NCBI GenBank assembly: GCA_039030715.1
Contig: JBCCDU010000006.1
Coordinates: 1-64,000 of the forward strand
Origin: Thermohalobaculum sp039030715
GTDB lineage: Bacteria > Pseudomonadota > Alphaproteobacteria > Rhodobacterales > Rhodobacteraceae
Direction: 5' to 3'
Length of the DNA: 64,000 nucleotides
How positions within the stretch are numbered: position 1 is the first letter of the stretch; the number at the start of each line of letters is the position of its first letter. The notes beneath the pieces were generated by a model. That model ran no database searches. It was not told where the DNA came from and saw nothing but the letters and a program-made list of their open reading frames with translations. Positions 52,673 through 60,845 of the stretch are shown here, piece after piece. The position numbers and the translations under genes are program-made.

Positions 52673-53792
52673 AATATTGAGCGCGCCCGATATCGCCATC
52701 GTGCTGACCGGAGCGTTGGTTGGCGCAGCGGCAGCACTGCTGGGTCCCTTCCTGATCCTGCGCCAGAACGCCATGCTGGCGGATGCGATAGCCCATGCGA
52801 TCCTGTTCGGAATCATGGTGGTCTGGCTGTTGACCGGTCTGGTAAGTGGGCCGGTTCAGATCATCGGCGCGGGTTTGGCCGGCGTCCTATGCGTCTGGCT
52901 GACCGAGGCGCTGGCACGCACCGGACGGGTCAAGCAGGACGCGGCCATTGGGCTGGTCTTTCCGGTTCTGTTCGCGCTGGGGGTTCTGATGCTGAACCTG
53001 TTTGCCAGGGATGTGCATATCGATGCGCATACGGTGCTGTTGGGCGAAATCGGTTTCGTCTGGCTGGACCTCGTCGCGGTTCCCGGAGGCGAGGTCCCAA
53101 AGGCATTGCTGTGGATGGGCGTTGTCTTCGCGATCAATCTGGCTTTCGTCGCGATGTTCTGGAAGGAGTTGAAGCTTTCCACATTTGATCCTGTACTGGC
53201 CGAGGCCTTCGGATTTCTGCCGCGCGCGCTGTTCTATGCGCTCCTTTTCCTGACCTCGACAACCGCGGTGGCAGCCTTCGATGCCGTGGGGGTTATCCTT
53301 TTTATTGCCTTTGTTATCGTGCCGCCCTCTGCCGCCTATCTGCTCACTGATCGGCTGGGCGCGATGGTCGGGATCGGGATGGCGATTGCAGCGGTCTCCT
53401 CCGCCGGGGGGTATGGCCTGGCGGTGCTATGGGACGTGTCGATCGGGGGTATGATGGCGCTGGGTACCGGGGTCTGCTTTTTGGCCGCGCTGCTGTTTGG
53501 ACCGCGATATGGCTTGATGGCGCGATTGCTGCGCAGGCGCGGCGAGACCGTCGGCAACGATCTGCGCGCCCTGATGGTGCATCTGGCCTCGCATGAAGGA
53601 CAAGCCATGCAGGGAGAGGAAAACCTGGCGGAGGCGTTGCAGACACATCTGGGATGGCCGAAACCGCGCGCTCAGATGGTGTTGGATCGCTCGCTGAGCG
53701 GGGGATACATCCTGCGAGATGGCGCGGCGCTTTACCTGACCGACAAGGGCAGGCGATTGGCCGAAGCCCTGCTGGAACCCTGGCGGCGCTGA
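52665..53792 (+). CDS. mntD: Second manganese-type ABC transporter permease with extra C-terminal domain
   Basis: The 375-residue protein is a diverged paralogue of the preceding permease. The membrane part includes LGPFLILRQNAMLADAIAHA and AFDAVGVILFIAFVIVPPSA. The soluble end (EGQAMQGEENLAEALQTHLG, SGGYILRDGAALYLTDKGRR) again resembles a winged helix. It overlaps the first permease stop by 8 bases. The two permeases probably form a heterodimer around the ATPase. Confidence 0.92.
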   Translation: MFEILSAPDIAIVLTGALVGAAAALLGPFLILRQNAMLADAIAHAILFGIMVVWLLTGLVSGPVQIIGAGLAGVLCVWLTEALARTGRVKQDAAIGLVFPVLFALGVLMLNLFARDVHIDAHTVLLGEIGFVWLDLVAVPGGEVPKALLWMGVVFAINLAFVAMFWKELKLSTFDPVLAEAFGFLPRALFYALLFLTSTTAVAAFDAVGVILFIAFVIVPPSAAYLLTDRLGAMVGIGMAIAAVSSAGGYGLAVLWDVSIGGMMALGTGVCFLAALLFGPRYGLMARLLRRRGETVGNDLRALMVHLASHEGQAMQGEENLAEALQTHLGWPKPRAQMVLDRSLSGGYILRDGAALYLTDKGRRLAEALLEPWRR

Positions 53793-53796
53793 CCCA

Positions 53797-53881
53797 CTAA
53801 GCGGAATGCGGCTGACACCGCATACACCTCTGCCCTGCGCCCCCGAGGGGCACAGGCGATGAATGGCACTCTGACGCTTAG
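53797..53881. terminator. Bidirectional stem-loop cluster between mntD and the G8/RTX gene
   Basis: An outer 7-bp stem CTAAGCG (53797-53803) with CGCTTAG (53875-53881) holds a 6-bp hairpin (ATGCGG/CCGCAT) and a GC-rich hairpin at 53832-53857. The two genes converge here, so the structure can serve both as a terminator-like end. No long T tract is seen on either strand. Confidence 0.5.
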
Positions 53882-53906
53882 CATTTCGTGCTGCGCATTT
53901 TGCAGA

Positions 53907-56900
53907 TCAGGCGACCAGCAAGGTGCTCTCGTCGATATCGCCGATATCGGTGCCCGCGACCCGGATGGTGTTGCCCGCGTATTCGATGAGGACATCCTCG
54001 CCATCCTGGCGGATCGTCAGATCGGCACGGCTGAGGCCGGTATGCTGGATCTCGATCCGATCCAGTTCGGCTTCGAAATCGGTGATCACGTCGTCCTGAC
54101 TGGCCAGGTCGAAACGGAAACGATCCGCCCCGGCACCCCCGTGCAACAGGTCGCGGCCATGGCCGCCATGGAGAATATCCTCGCCATGGCCGCCGTAAAG
54201 CCGGTCGTCGCCATGGCGACCTTGCAGCAAGTCGTCTCCACCCTTGCCCTTGAAAACCTCGTCCCGCGCCGTGCCCGCGATATGGTTGTCACCCTGGTCG
54301 CCATCGGTCACGCGCCTGCCCCAGAGGACGCCGCCGCCGCCGCCAAGCAGGCCGCTTTCGGTCTCCAACGTATCACCACCCGCGGCCCCTAGCGCCCGCG
54401 CATCGGGATCGGTGCCACTGATGGCGCCTTCCTGATCGGCAGCGGCATGCTCGCCGGTATCCAGGGCGGCATCGCGCAGAAGCGCCAGACCATCCTCGAG
54501 ATCGAGCGGATCCACCGCGGCGGTCTCGCGCGTGTCCAGTTCAGGCACCACATATGCCCGGTCTTCGCGCACCACGCCGTTTTCGAAGACCGCGTAGGTC
54601 GGTGCGATCACCGAATGGGCATGCGGCTGATAGAGCCCGTTATCCACTGCGCCACCGGGCACCTCCCAGGCGAGATCCAAAGCGACAAGGAACTCCTTGG
54701 TGGTGTAATCGCCGGTCAGTCGATCCGTGAAGATCATACGCATGGCGACGAATTTCACGTCAGAACCGGGCGTGGAGTAATATCCCTCACTCGCCAACAC
54801 CCCATCGATCATTTCTCGCGAGAAAATGATCTTCTCGTTCGTGCTAACGGCGAGACGCGTTTCCTCTGGCACCAGGGGCGAGAAGTCCTCGTAGACGAAG
54901 ACATGCCGGCCCAGGCTGTCATGTTTGGCGAACTCCAGCGCCGTGCCGGACCAGATATCGGCAGCGATCCCGTCGCCGTCATCCTCGCGATGGCTGCGCT
55001 TGAGCTTGGTCCCGTTCGAGAAGTGCACCTGGCTGAGATAGATCGAGTCGTGATAGGCGAGCGGGATATGATCGCGCAGCACCTGGGCGTAATCCGAAGC
55101 ATTGGCCAGGTCCTCGCGCCAGAGCGCGACCAGACCGCCCTTGGCACTGTCATCCAGCAGTTGGATATCGACGGAGGATTTGGCCTTCGGTTTGTCCACC
55201 GCGTCCCAGATCTGACGAGCCTCGTAAGGCACGGGCGTGCCGTCCTCGTCCTCGATCACGATCTTGCGCTGTGCGAACCACGAGCGGGTGTTCATATTGT
55301 CCGCCGTCACGTTGACGATGTTGTGGTTCCACAGGTTGTACGCGGGATTGTCGATGCCGAACGAGGTGCCCAGCCCCTCGTGCAGGTCCACGACGTCGCC
55401 CGACCAGGGCGATAGCGGGTCCCAGTAGCCGCGGCGGTATTCCTGGCGATTGCCCATCTTGGGCCAGCTCAGTATCGCCTTGTCGAAGGTTTCCACATGG
55501 CTGTCGACCACGGTGATATCGGCGACCGAAACCTTGAAGAAGAAGCCGGCATTGGTGCCTTCATAGTGATCTTCCTCGGTGCCCAGCAGCAGGAAGTCCT
55601 CGAAGATGTATTTCGAGGAATAGGTGAGCTTCACGCCAGCCTCGGCGATCTCCCAACCGGTGAACTCGGTCAGGTGAGACCAGGCATCGTTGTATTTGCG
55701 CACGGAATCCAGCGGATCGGTGATGATCCGGATGCCTTCCAGGGCGCCGATCACCTCGTTGCCGTGGAAGCGTGCGATCGGCACATCCTCGGCACTCACG
55801 CTGTCGGCACCGTGGGCGATATCCGTCAGCGCGCCCAGTTCCGACGTGTCCACGTCCTTCAGATCGACACCGTTGTTGCGGTACATGAACCCGGCGCGAG
55901 CCGAGGAAATCGCGACATTGTCGACCACATCGATCGCGCGGCTGTGGAGCCAGAAGCCCACGCCCTCATGCCCGAAATTGTCGTTGAAGTCGTCGGAGTC
56001 GTCGTTGCCGACATGCGCGCGCGTCCCATAGGTGCCAAAGGTCGCGTTGCCTTGCCAAAGGCCGGTCTCGTTCCCGCTTTCCGACACGATGCCCGTGCCA
56101 TCTACATCGAAAGTGACATTGCCGATCAGGTCGGCCTTGCTGTCATGTTGCACGATGCCCCAGCCGGGCGAGCCCCAGACGACATTGCCGCGCAGCAGCG
56201 CGCCATCATCCTGGGCGCTGTCCTGGGCGGCCATGAAGGCCTGGTGCGTTGCGGCATCATGGCGGATCGAGTCGACCACACCGTCACCGTCGGTATCGAC
56301 CCGCTCGCCCAGATCGCCCAACATTTCGTGGTCTTCGCCTATTTTGTGGAGGTAGTAGTCGACAACGCCGTCGCCGTCCTCGTCCCTGGCCGTACAGTGG
56401 CAGATCGGATCGCCGGACCGCGCACAGGGACCGATCACGCCGCCTTCGTCATCCATATGGTTGTGACCATCGTGACCCACGCCCGCCATGTGGATATGCA
56501 GGGCATAGCGCCCGCGCATATTCTGGATCTCCTCCGCGGCAGTCATGATCGCGGTGTCGACACCAGCTTCGAACACACCGATTTCGCCAGCGTCCTCGTA
56601 AACGCGGTGGTTATATTCAATCGAGCCGGTGTCCTCGACGGTGACAAAATCGTCCAGTTCCTTGGACTTGTCAGTACGACCCAGGCCGAAGAACGAGCTG
56701 TTTTCGACCCGCACATCATCGTTATGCATGAACATAATATGGCCGCGCTCGGTCACATAATGATCCATCGGCCCAGCATCTTCGCCCAGGCTGACTGCAC
56801 GATCGGCCATACCATCGCCGTCCTTGTCCGCCACTTCCGACGAGAAAGTGACATTGCGCGAGAGGTTTCCGACGCTGGTGGTCAGCTCCTGCCCGGTATT

Positions 56901-57686
56901 CGGATCGGTGCGGCCCACGTGATCGTAGTGCAATGGCTCGTCCAGATGAACGATCATGGTGTCGCCATTCACCTCGACCGCCGTGATGGTGCGCACTTCG
57001 TCTTCCGACTGGAAATCCCCGGCATCATCGCGGCCCAGCCATGAGGTGGCGCCGACCACGATCTGCTGTCCGGGTTTCCAAGACGTCGCACCTTCGTCCC
57101 AGGCATTGAACTCCAGGGTGGTGTCGCCGGCTTCCGGGCCGCTTTGCAGTTTCAGATGCGCGGCGGTTTCCTGTCCGCGCACGATCACCTCGCCACTGGC
57201 GACCAGCCCCAGCGAGAGCTGCGAAGGATCCCAATCGTAACGTCCGACCACCCCGTTGCCATCCGCATGATCGCTGTAGAAATCGCTATGCACGGCGGGC
57301 GCGCCCTCGGCAAAGACGATGTCGACCGTTCCATCATCGAACCGGCCTGCCAAGACGTTGAAAGTGCTGTCTGGCGAAGTGACAATAGTGTCGACGACCA
57401 TCTTGGTGGCGGGGTTCTGTTCGGCCGTGAAGGTCAGCGTCCCGTCGACACGCACCATGAACAGCGCCGCATCGCTGGCCCCGTCGTAGCCGACCGTGAC
57501 ATCCGCCGGGATATGGACCAGCGCGCCCTCGTCCGGGACTTCGCCATCGGCCCAGGTATCGGGGTCGAACCAGTTTCCGCTATTGATCGCGACATGCGTC
57601 GCCATCGGCGCCGTCCCATCGCTCTCAACCAGAAAGAGGTCGAGTTGTGGATCGCCATGCCCGCCCGATTCATTTGTACCCGCCAT
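53907..57686 (-). CDS. Large exported RTX protein with G8 domain, CEMIP/TMEM2-like
   Basis: The 1259-residue protein has no N-terminal signal peptide. It begins with a G8-like domain (about 30-165: NWFDPDTWADGEVPDEG, VTVGYDGASDAALFMVRVDG). A long beta-helix-like region follows, with RYALHIHM (393-400), which corresponds to the RYPIHFH-type motif of CEMIP/TMEM2 hyaluronidases. EF-hand-like calcium loops occur at DKDGDGMADRA (about 287), DEDGDGVVDYY (435) and DTDGDGVVDS (464). At the C-terminus about five GGxGxDxLxG repeats and DDVITDFEAELDRIEI indicate type I secretion. The unusual cysteines at 421, 429 and 431 sit in an insertion. Substrate is unknown. Confidence 0.88.
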   Translation of the reverse strand: MAGTNESGGHGDPQLDLFLVESDGTAPMATHVAINSGNWFDPDTWADGEVPDEGALVHIPADVTVGYDGASDAALFMVRVDGTLTFTAEQNPATKMVVDTIVTSPDSTFNVLAGRFDDGTVDIVFAEGAPAVHSDFYSDHADGNGVVGRYDWDPSQLSLGLVASGEVIVRGQETAAHLKLQSGPEAGDTTLEFNAWDEGATSWKPGQQIVVGATSWLGRDDAGDFQSEDEVRTITAVEVNGDTMIVHLDEPLHYDHVGRTDPNTGQELTTSVGNLSRNVTFSSEVADKDGDGMADRAVSLGEDAGPMDHYVTERGHIMFMHNDDVRVENSSFFGLGRTDKSKELDDFVTVEDTGSIEYNHRVYEDAGEIGVFEAGVDTAIMTAAEEIQNMRGRYALHIHMAGVGHDGHNHMDDEGGVIGPCARSGDPICHCTARDEDGDGVVDYYLHKIGEDHEMLGDLGERVDTDGDGVVDSIRHDAATHQAFMAAQDSAQDDGALLRGNVVWGSPGWGIVQHDSKADLIGNVTFDVDGTGIVSESGNETGLWQGNATFGTYGTRAHVGNDDSDDFNDNFGHEGVGFWLHSRAIDVVDNVAISSARAGFMYRNNGVDLKDVDTSELGALTDIAHGADSVSAEDVPIARFHGNEVIGALEGIRIITDPLDSVRKYNDAWSHLTEFTGWEIAEAGVKLTYSSKYIFEDFLLLGTEEDHYEGTNAGFFFKVSVADITVVDSHVETFDKAILSWPKMGNRQEYRRGYWDPLSPWSGDVVDLHEGLGTSFGIDNPAYNLWNHNIVNVTADNMNTRSWFAQRKIVIEDEDGTPVPYEARQIWDAVDKPKAKSSVDIQLLDDSAKGGLVALWREDLANASDYAQVLRDHIPLAYHDSIYLSQVHFSNGTKLKRSHREDDGDGIAADIWSGTALEFAKHDSLGRHVFVYEDFSPLVPEETRLAVSTNEKIIFSREMIDGVLASEGYYSTPGSDVKFVAMRMIFTDRLTGDYTTKEFLVALDLAWEVPGGAVDNGLYQPHAHSVIAPTYAVFENGVVREDRAYVVPELDTRETAAVDPLDLEDGLALLRDAALDTGEHAAADQEGAISGTDPDARALGAAGGDTLETESGLLGGGGGVLWGRRVTDGDQGDNHIAGTARDEVFKGKGGDDLLQGRHGDDRLYGGHGEDILHGGHGRDLLHGGAGADRFRFDLASQDDVITDFEAELDRIEIQHTGLSRADLTIRQDGEDVLIEYAGNTIRVAGTDIGDIDESTLLVA

Positions 57687-57767
57687 TCACCCGCTCCCGC
57701 GCTCACGTAATTCACTCACCCGGGGCAGAGGATGCGCGCGACACGTTTAGGTCATTTTAAGAATCAG

Positions 57768-57786
57768 GGTGAACGCGGCATTCACC
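57768..57786. promoter_or_regulatory. Inverted repeat in the gap between the G8/RTX gene and the acyl-CoA ligase
   Basis: GGTGAA pairs with TTCACC around 7 bases. The 228-base gap also has a direct repeat GGACGCTC at 57881-57888 and 57895-57902, 13 bases before the ligase start. Either could bind a regulator. Confidence 0.35.
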
Positions 57787-57914
57787 ATATTTCTCACGGT
57801 CATGTGTCGACGGTGAGATTCCGCGCTTCCCTCGCCCAAAAACGCTGGCTAGAAAAGGTCAGACAAAAGATCCGGCAGACGGACGCTCGGTGTCGGACGC
57901 TCAGGGAGAACGAC

Positions 57915-59546
57915 ATGCTCGGCATGATGCAGGACTGGCCGCTCAAGGTCTCGCATATCATCGACCACGCAGCCCGGTTTCATACGAACCGCGAGGTAGT
58001 CAGCCGCTCGGTCGAGGGACCGATCACGCGCAGCACGTGGGGCAAGGTGCATACTCGCGCCAAGCGGGTCACCCAGGCGTTGCGCCGTTTGGGCGTGAAA
58101 CCCGGCCAGGTGATCGGCGGCATGGCGTGGAACACGACGCGACATATGGAAGTCTGGTACGGCGTGCCGGGCGCGGGCGCGGTGCTGCACACGCTGAACC
58201 CCCGGCTTTCAGGCGAGCAACTCATCTATATCATCACTCACGCGGAGGATGCGTGGATCTTCGTCGACCACGATCTGGTGGGCGTATTGGAACCCATCGC
58301 CGCCGACCTGCCCGGGGTGAAGGGCTATATCGTAATGACCGACCGGGCGCATATGCCCGAAACCTCGCTGCCCAACGCGCTTTGCTATGAAGAACTGCTG
58401 GAGGCCGAAGACGGCGAGTGCGCCTGGGAGCCGGTCGAGGAGAACGCCGCCTGCGGGATCTGCTATACCTCCGGCACCACCGGCAACCCCAAAGGCGTGG
58501 TCTACTCTCACCGCTCGAACGTGCTGCATGCGATGGCAATGATCCAGCCGGATATGTTAGCGTTGAGTAGCAATGACTGGGTGATGCCGGTGGTGCCGCT
58601 CTTCCATGCTAATGGCTGGTCGACGGGATATGCGACACCGATGGCCGGCGCGACCATGGTGCTTCCAGGCCGAATGATGGACCCTGCCAGCCTCTACGAG
58701 ATGCTGGATCTGGGGGTGACCGTGGCTGCGGCTGTCCCGACCGTCTGGTTGCCGCTGCTGGCGCATCTGCAGGAGACCGGCAAGATGCTGCCCCATCTGG
58801 AGCGTGTGGTGATCGGCGGTTCGTCGTGCCCGCGCGCGGTGATCGAGGCATTCCAGAACATCTATGACGTGCGCGTATTGCATGCCTGGGGCATGACAGA
58901 AACCTCGCCGCTGGGGTCGTTCTGCACCATGAAACCCGAAGTCGCGAAGCTGCCGCCGGAGGAACAGATCGACATCCAGCTCAAAGTTGGTCACCCGCCC
59001 TTCACGGTGGATCTGGAGATCCGCGACGATGATGGCGCGACCCTGCCCTGGGACGACGAGACCCAGGGGCGTTTGATAATACGCGGCCCGGGCGTCGTGG
59101 GCCGCTATCTGAAACAGGAACAGGACACGATAGACCGGGACGGCTGGTTCGACACCGGCGATGCCGCGACGATGGACGCCAATGGCTATGTCCGCATCAC
59201 CGACCGGTTGAAAGATGTGATCAAATCCGGCGGCGAATGGATCAGTTCCATCGAGATGGAGAACGCGGCCGTAAGCCACCCGGAGGTGTTCGAAGCCGCC
59301 GCCGTCGCCATGCCCCATCCGAAATGGGACGAACGCCCGGTGTTGATCGTGGTGCCGATGCCAGGCAAATCGCCCTCGGCCGAAAGCATCATCGATCTTA
59401 TCCGTCCACACTTTGCGAAATGGCAACTGCCGGACGAGGTGCTGTTCCGCGAGGAGATCCCGCACACGGCCACCGGCAAGATCTCGAAACTCAAACTGCG
59501 CCAGATCCTCAGCGACGAAGGCTATGCCCTGCCCGATCAGCGCTGA
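57915..59546 (+). CDS. Acyl-CoA synthetase (AMP-forming), medium/long-chain or DmdB-like
   Basis: The 543-residue enzyme has the AMP-binding motif YTSGTTGNPKGVVYSHRS, the acyl pocket region ending in HAWGMTETSPLGS, DGWFDTGDAATMDANGYVRI and the C-terminal lysine of TATGKISKLKL. It activates a carboxylic acid to its CoA ester. Marine Rhodobacterales carry members of this family that act on 3-methylmercaptopropionate (DmdB). The overall build fits, but other short or medium acyl substrates are equally possible. AGGGAGA lies 4 bases before ATG 57915. A 604-residue frame would need an uncommon start upstream. Confidence 0.9.
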   Translation: MLGMMQDWPLKVSHIIDHAARFHTNREVVSRSVEGPITRSTWGKVHTRAKRVTQALRRLGVKPGQVIGGMAWNTTRHMEVWYGVPGAGAVLHTLNPRLSGEQLIYIITHAEDAWIFVDHDLVGVLEPIAADLPGVKGYIVMTDRAHMPETSLPNALCYEELLEAEDGECAWEPVEENAACGICYTSGTTGNPKGVVYSHRSNVLHAMAMIQPDMLALSSNDWVMPVVPLFHANGWSTGYATPMAGATMVLPGRMMDPASLYEMLDLGVTVAAAVPTVWLPLLAHLQETGKMLPHLERVVIGGSSCPRAVIEAFQNIYDVRVLHAWGMTETSPLGSFCTMKPEVAKLPPEEQIDIQLKVGHPPFTVDLEIRDDDGATLPWDDETQGRLIIRGPGVVGRYLKQEQDTIDRDGWFDTGDAATMDANGYVRITDRLKDVIKSGGEWISSIEMENAAVSHPEVFEAAAVAMPHPKWDERPVLIVVPMPGKSPSAESIIDLIRPHFAKWQLPDEVLFREEIPHTATGKISKLKLRQILSDEGYALPDQR

Positions 59547-59633
59547 GCCCTTCTTGACTTCCCCCAAGTAAAACGGTGGAGGCCGCCTGGTCGCGTGTTA
59601 CACTGCCATATCGGCGGTTCGTGAGCGTGCATT

Positions 59634-60791
59634 ATGGCCAACCCAGACGTCACAGTGTTGCTCGGTACCACCAAGGGTGCCTTTCTGGCCCGCGGCGATG
59701 CTGATCGGCGGGAATTCGACCTGGCCGGCCCCTTCTGCGACGGATGGCCGATCAATCATGTTGTTTGCGACCCTCAGACCGGCCTGCTCTGGGCCGGGGG
59801 TGGCGGCGAGTGGCACGGCGCAGGCGTCTGGCGCTCGACCGATGGAGGAGAGAGCTGGGAGGTCACGCGCCTCACCAAGGGCGTAAGCGACGATTGGGCG
59901 GCGAGCGACGCAGACTTTGCCCGTATGATCGGCTGGACGGACACGCCCATGCCCTTTGGTGACAGCTTCGCACAGATCTGGTCGCTGCGTTTTGCGCATG
60001 GGGCGCTCTACGCCGGAACAAAACCGGCGAGCCTGCTGGTCAGCGAGGATCAGGGGGAAACCTGGGACAGGGTCGAAGGGTTGAGCAATCACCCCTCCGC
60101 CGAAAACTGGAACCCGGGTGCTGCTGGGCTGATCCTGCACACAATCGTTCCCGATCCCGGCAATGCGAAGAAGCTGTGGATCGGCATATCCGCCGCCGGT
60201 GTCTTCGCAACCGAGGATGGCGGGCAAAGCTGGGAGCGGCGCAACCGCCTTGCCAATTCCGAGGTCTGCGGCGATCACGCTCACCCGGCTGGCCCGCGCG
60301 ATGGCGAAACCGGACATTGTGTCCACAATATCGTGCGTGCAACGGGTGGGCTGGATCTGCTCTATCAGCAGAACCACCACGGCGTCTGGCGCTCGACCGA
60401 TGGCGGGCGCAGCTGGGACGATATCACTGCCGGCCTGCCTTCCGAATTCGGCTTTCCGATTCATGTCCATCCGCGCGATGGCCACACGATCTGGACACTG
60501 CCGCTGAACGGCGACAGCGCGGGGCGGTTTCCGCCGGACGCGGCGGCGGCTGTCTGGAAGTCCACCGACAGCGGCGCGACCTGGCAGGCAAAGCGCAGCG
60601 GCCTGCCACAAAAGAATTGCTTCTTTACAGTGCTGCGGCAGGCAATGGCCGGAGATACCGGCACGCCAGCCGGGCTCTATTTCGGCACCAATAGCGGCTC
60701 GCTTTTCGCCAGCACGGACGAGGGCGAGACATGGTCCGAAATTGCCCGGCACCTGCCCGCGATACTCTCGGTCGAGGTTTTGGAGCGTTAG
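59634..60791 (+). CDS. Asp-box (BNR) beta-propeller protein
   Basis: The 385-residue protein contains six Asp-box repeats: STDGGESWEV, SEDQGETWDR, TEDGGQSWER, STDGGRSWDD, STDSGATWQA and STDEGETWSE. Together they suggest a six- or seven-bladed propeller as in sialidase-like and VPS10 folds. No signal peptide is apparent, and the catalytic triad of sialidases is not obvious, so the function is unknown. It follows the acyl-CoA ligase by 87 bases. The ATG gives MANPDVTVLLGTTKGAF, a normal family start. Confidence 0.88.
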   Translation: MANPDVTVLLGTTKGAFLARGDADRREFDLAGPFCDGWPINHVVCDPQTGLLWAGGGGEWHGAGVWRSTDGGESWEVTRLTKGVSDDWAASDADFARMIGWTDTPMPFGDSFAQIWSLRFAHGALYAGTKPASLLVSEDQGETWDRVEGLSNHPSAENWNPGAAGLILHTIVPDPGNAKKLWIGISAAGVFATEDGGQSWERRNRLANSEVCGDHAHPAGPRDGETGHCVHNIVRATGGLDLLYQQNHHGVWRSTDGGRSWDDITAGLPSEFGFPIHVHPRDGHTIWTLPLNGDSAGRFPPDAAAAVWKSTDSGATWQAKRSGLPQKNCFFTVLRQAMAGDTGTPAGLYFGTNSGSLFASTDEGETWSEIARHLPAILSVEVLER

Positions 60792-60845
60792 GGATTTATC
60801 TCACGCGGCCAGGATCGGCGCACCGCCCACATCGCTTAAGAAAGA

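Noticed and set aside
55497..57044. A 515-codon open frame on the plus strand
   Set aside because: It is antisense to the G8/RTX gene. The composition is an artefact of the aspartate/glycine-rich minus-strand protein.
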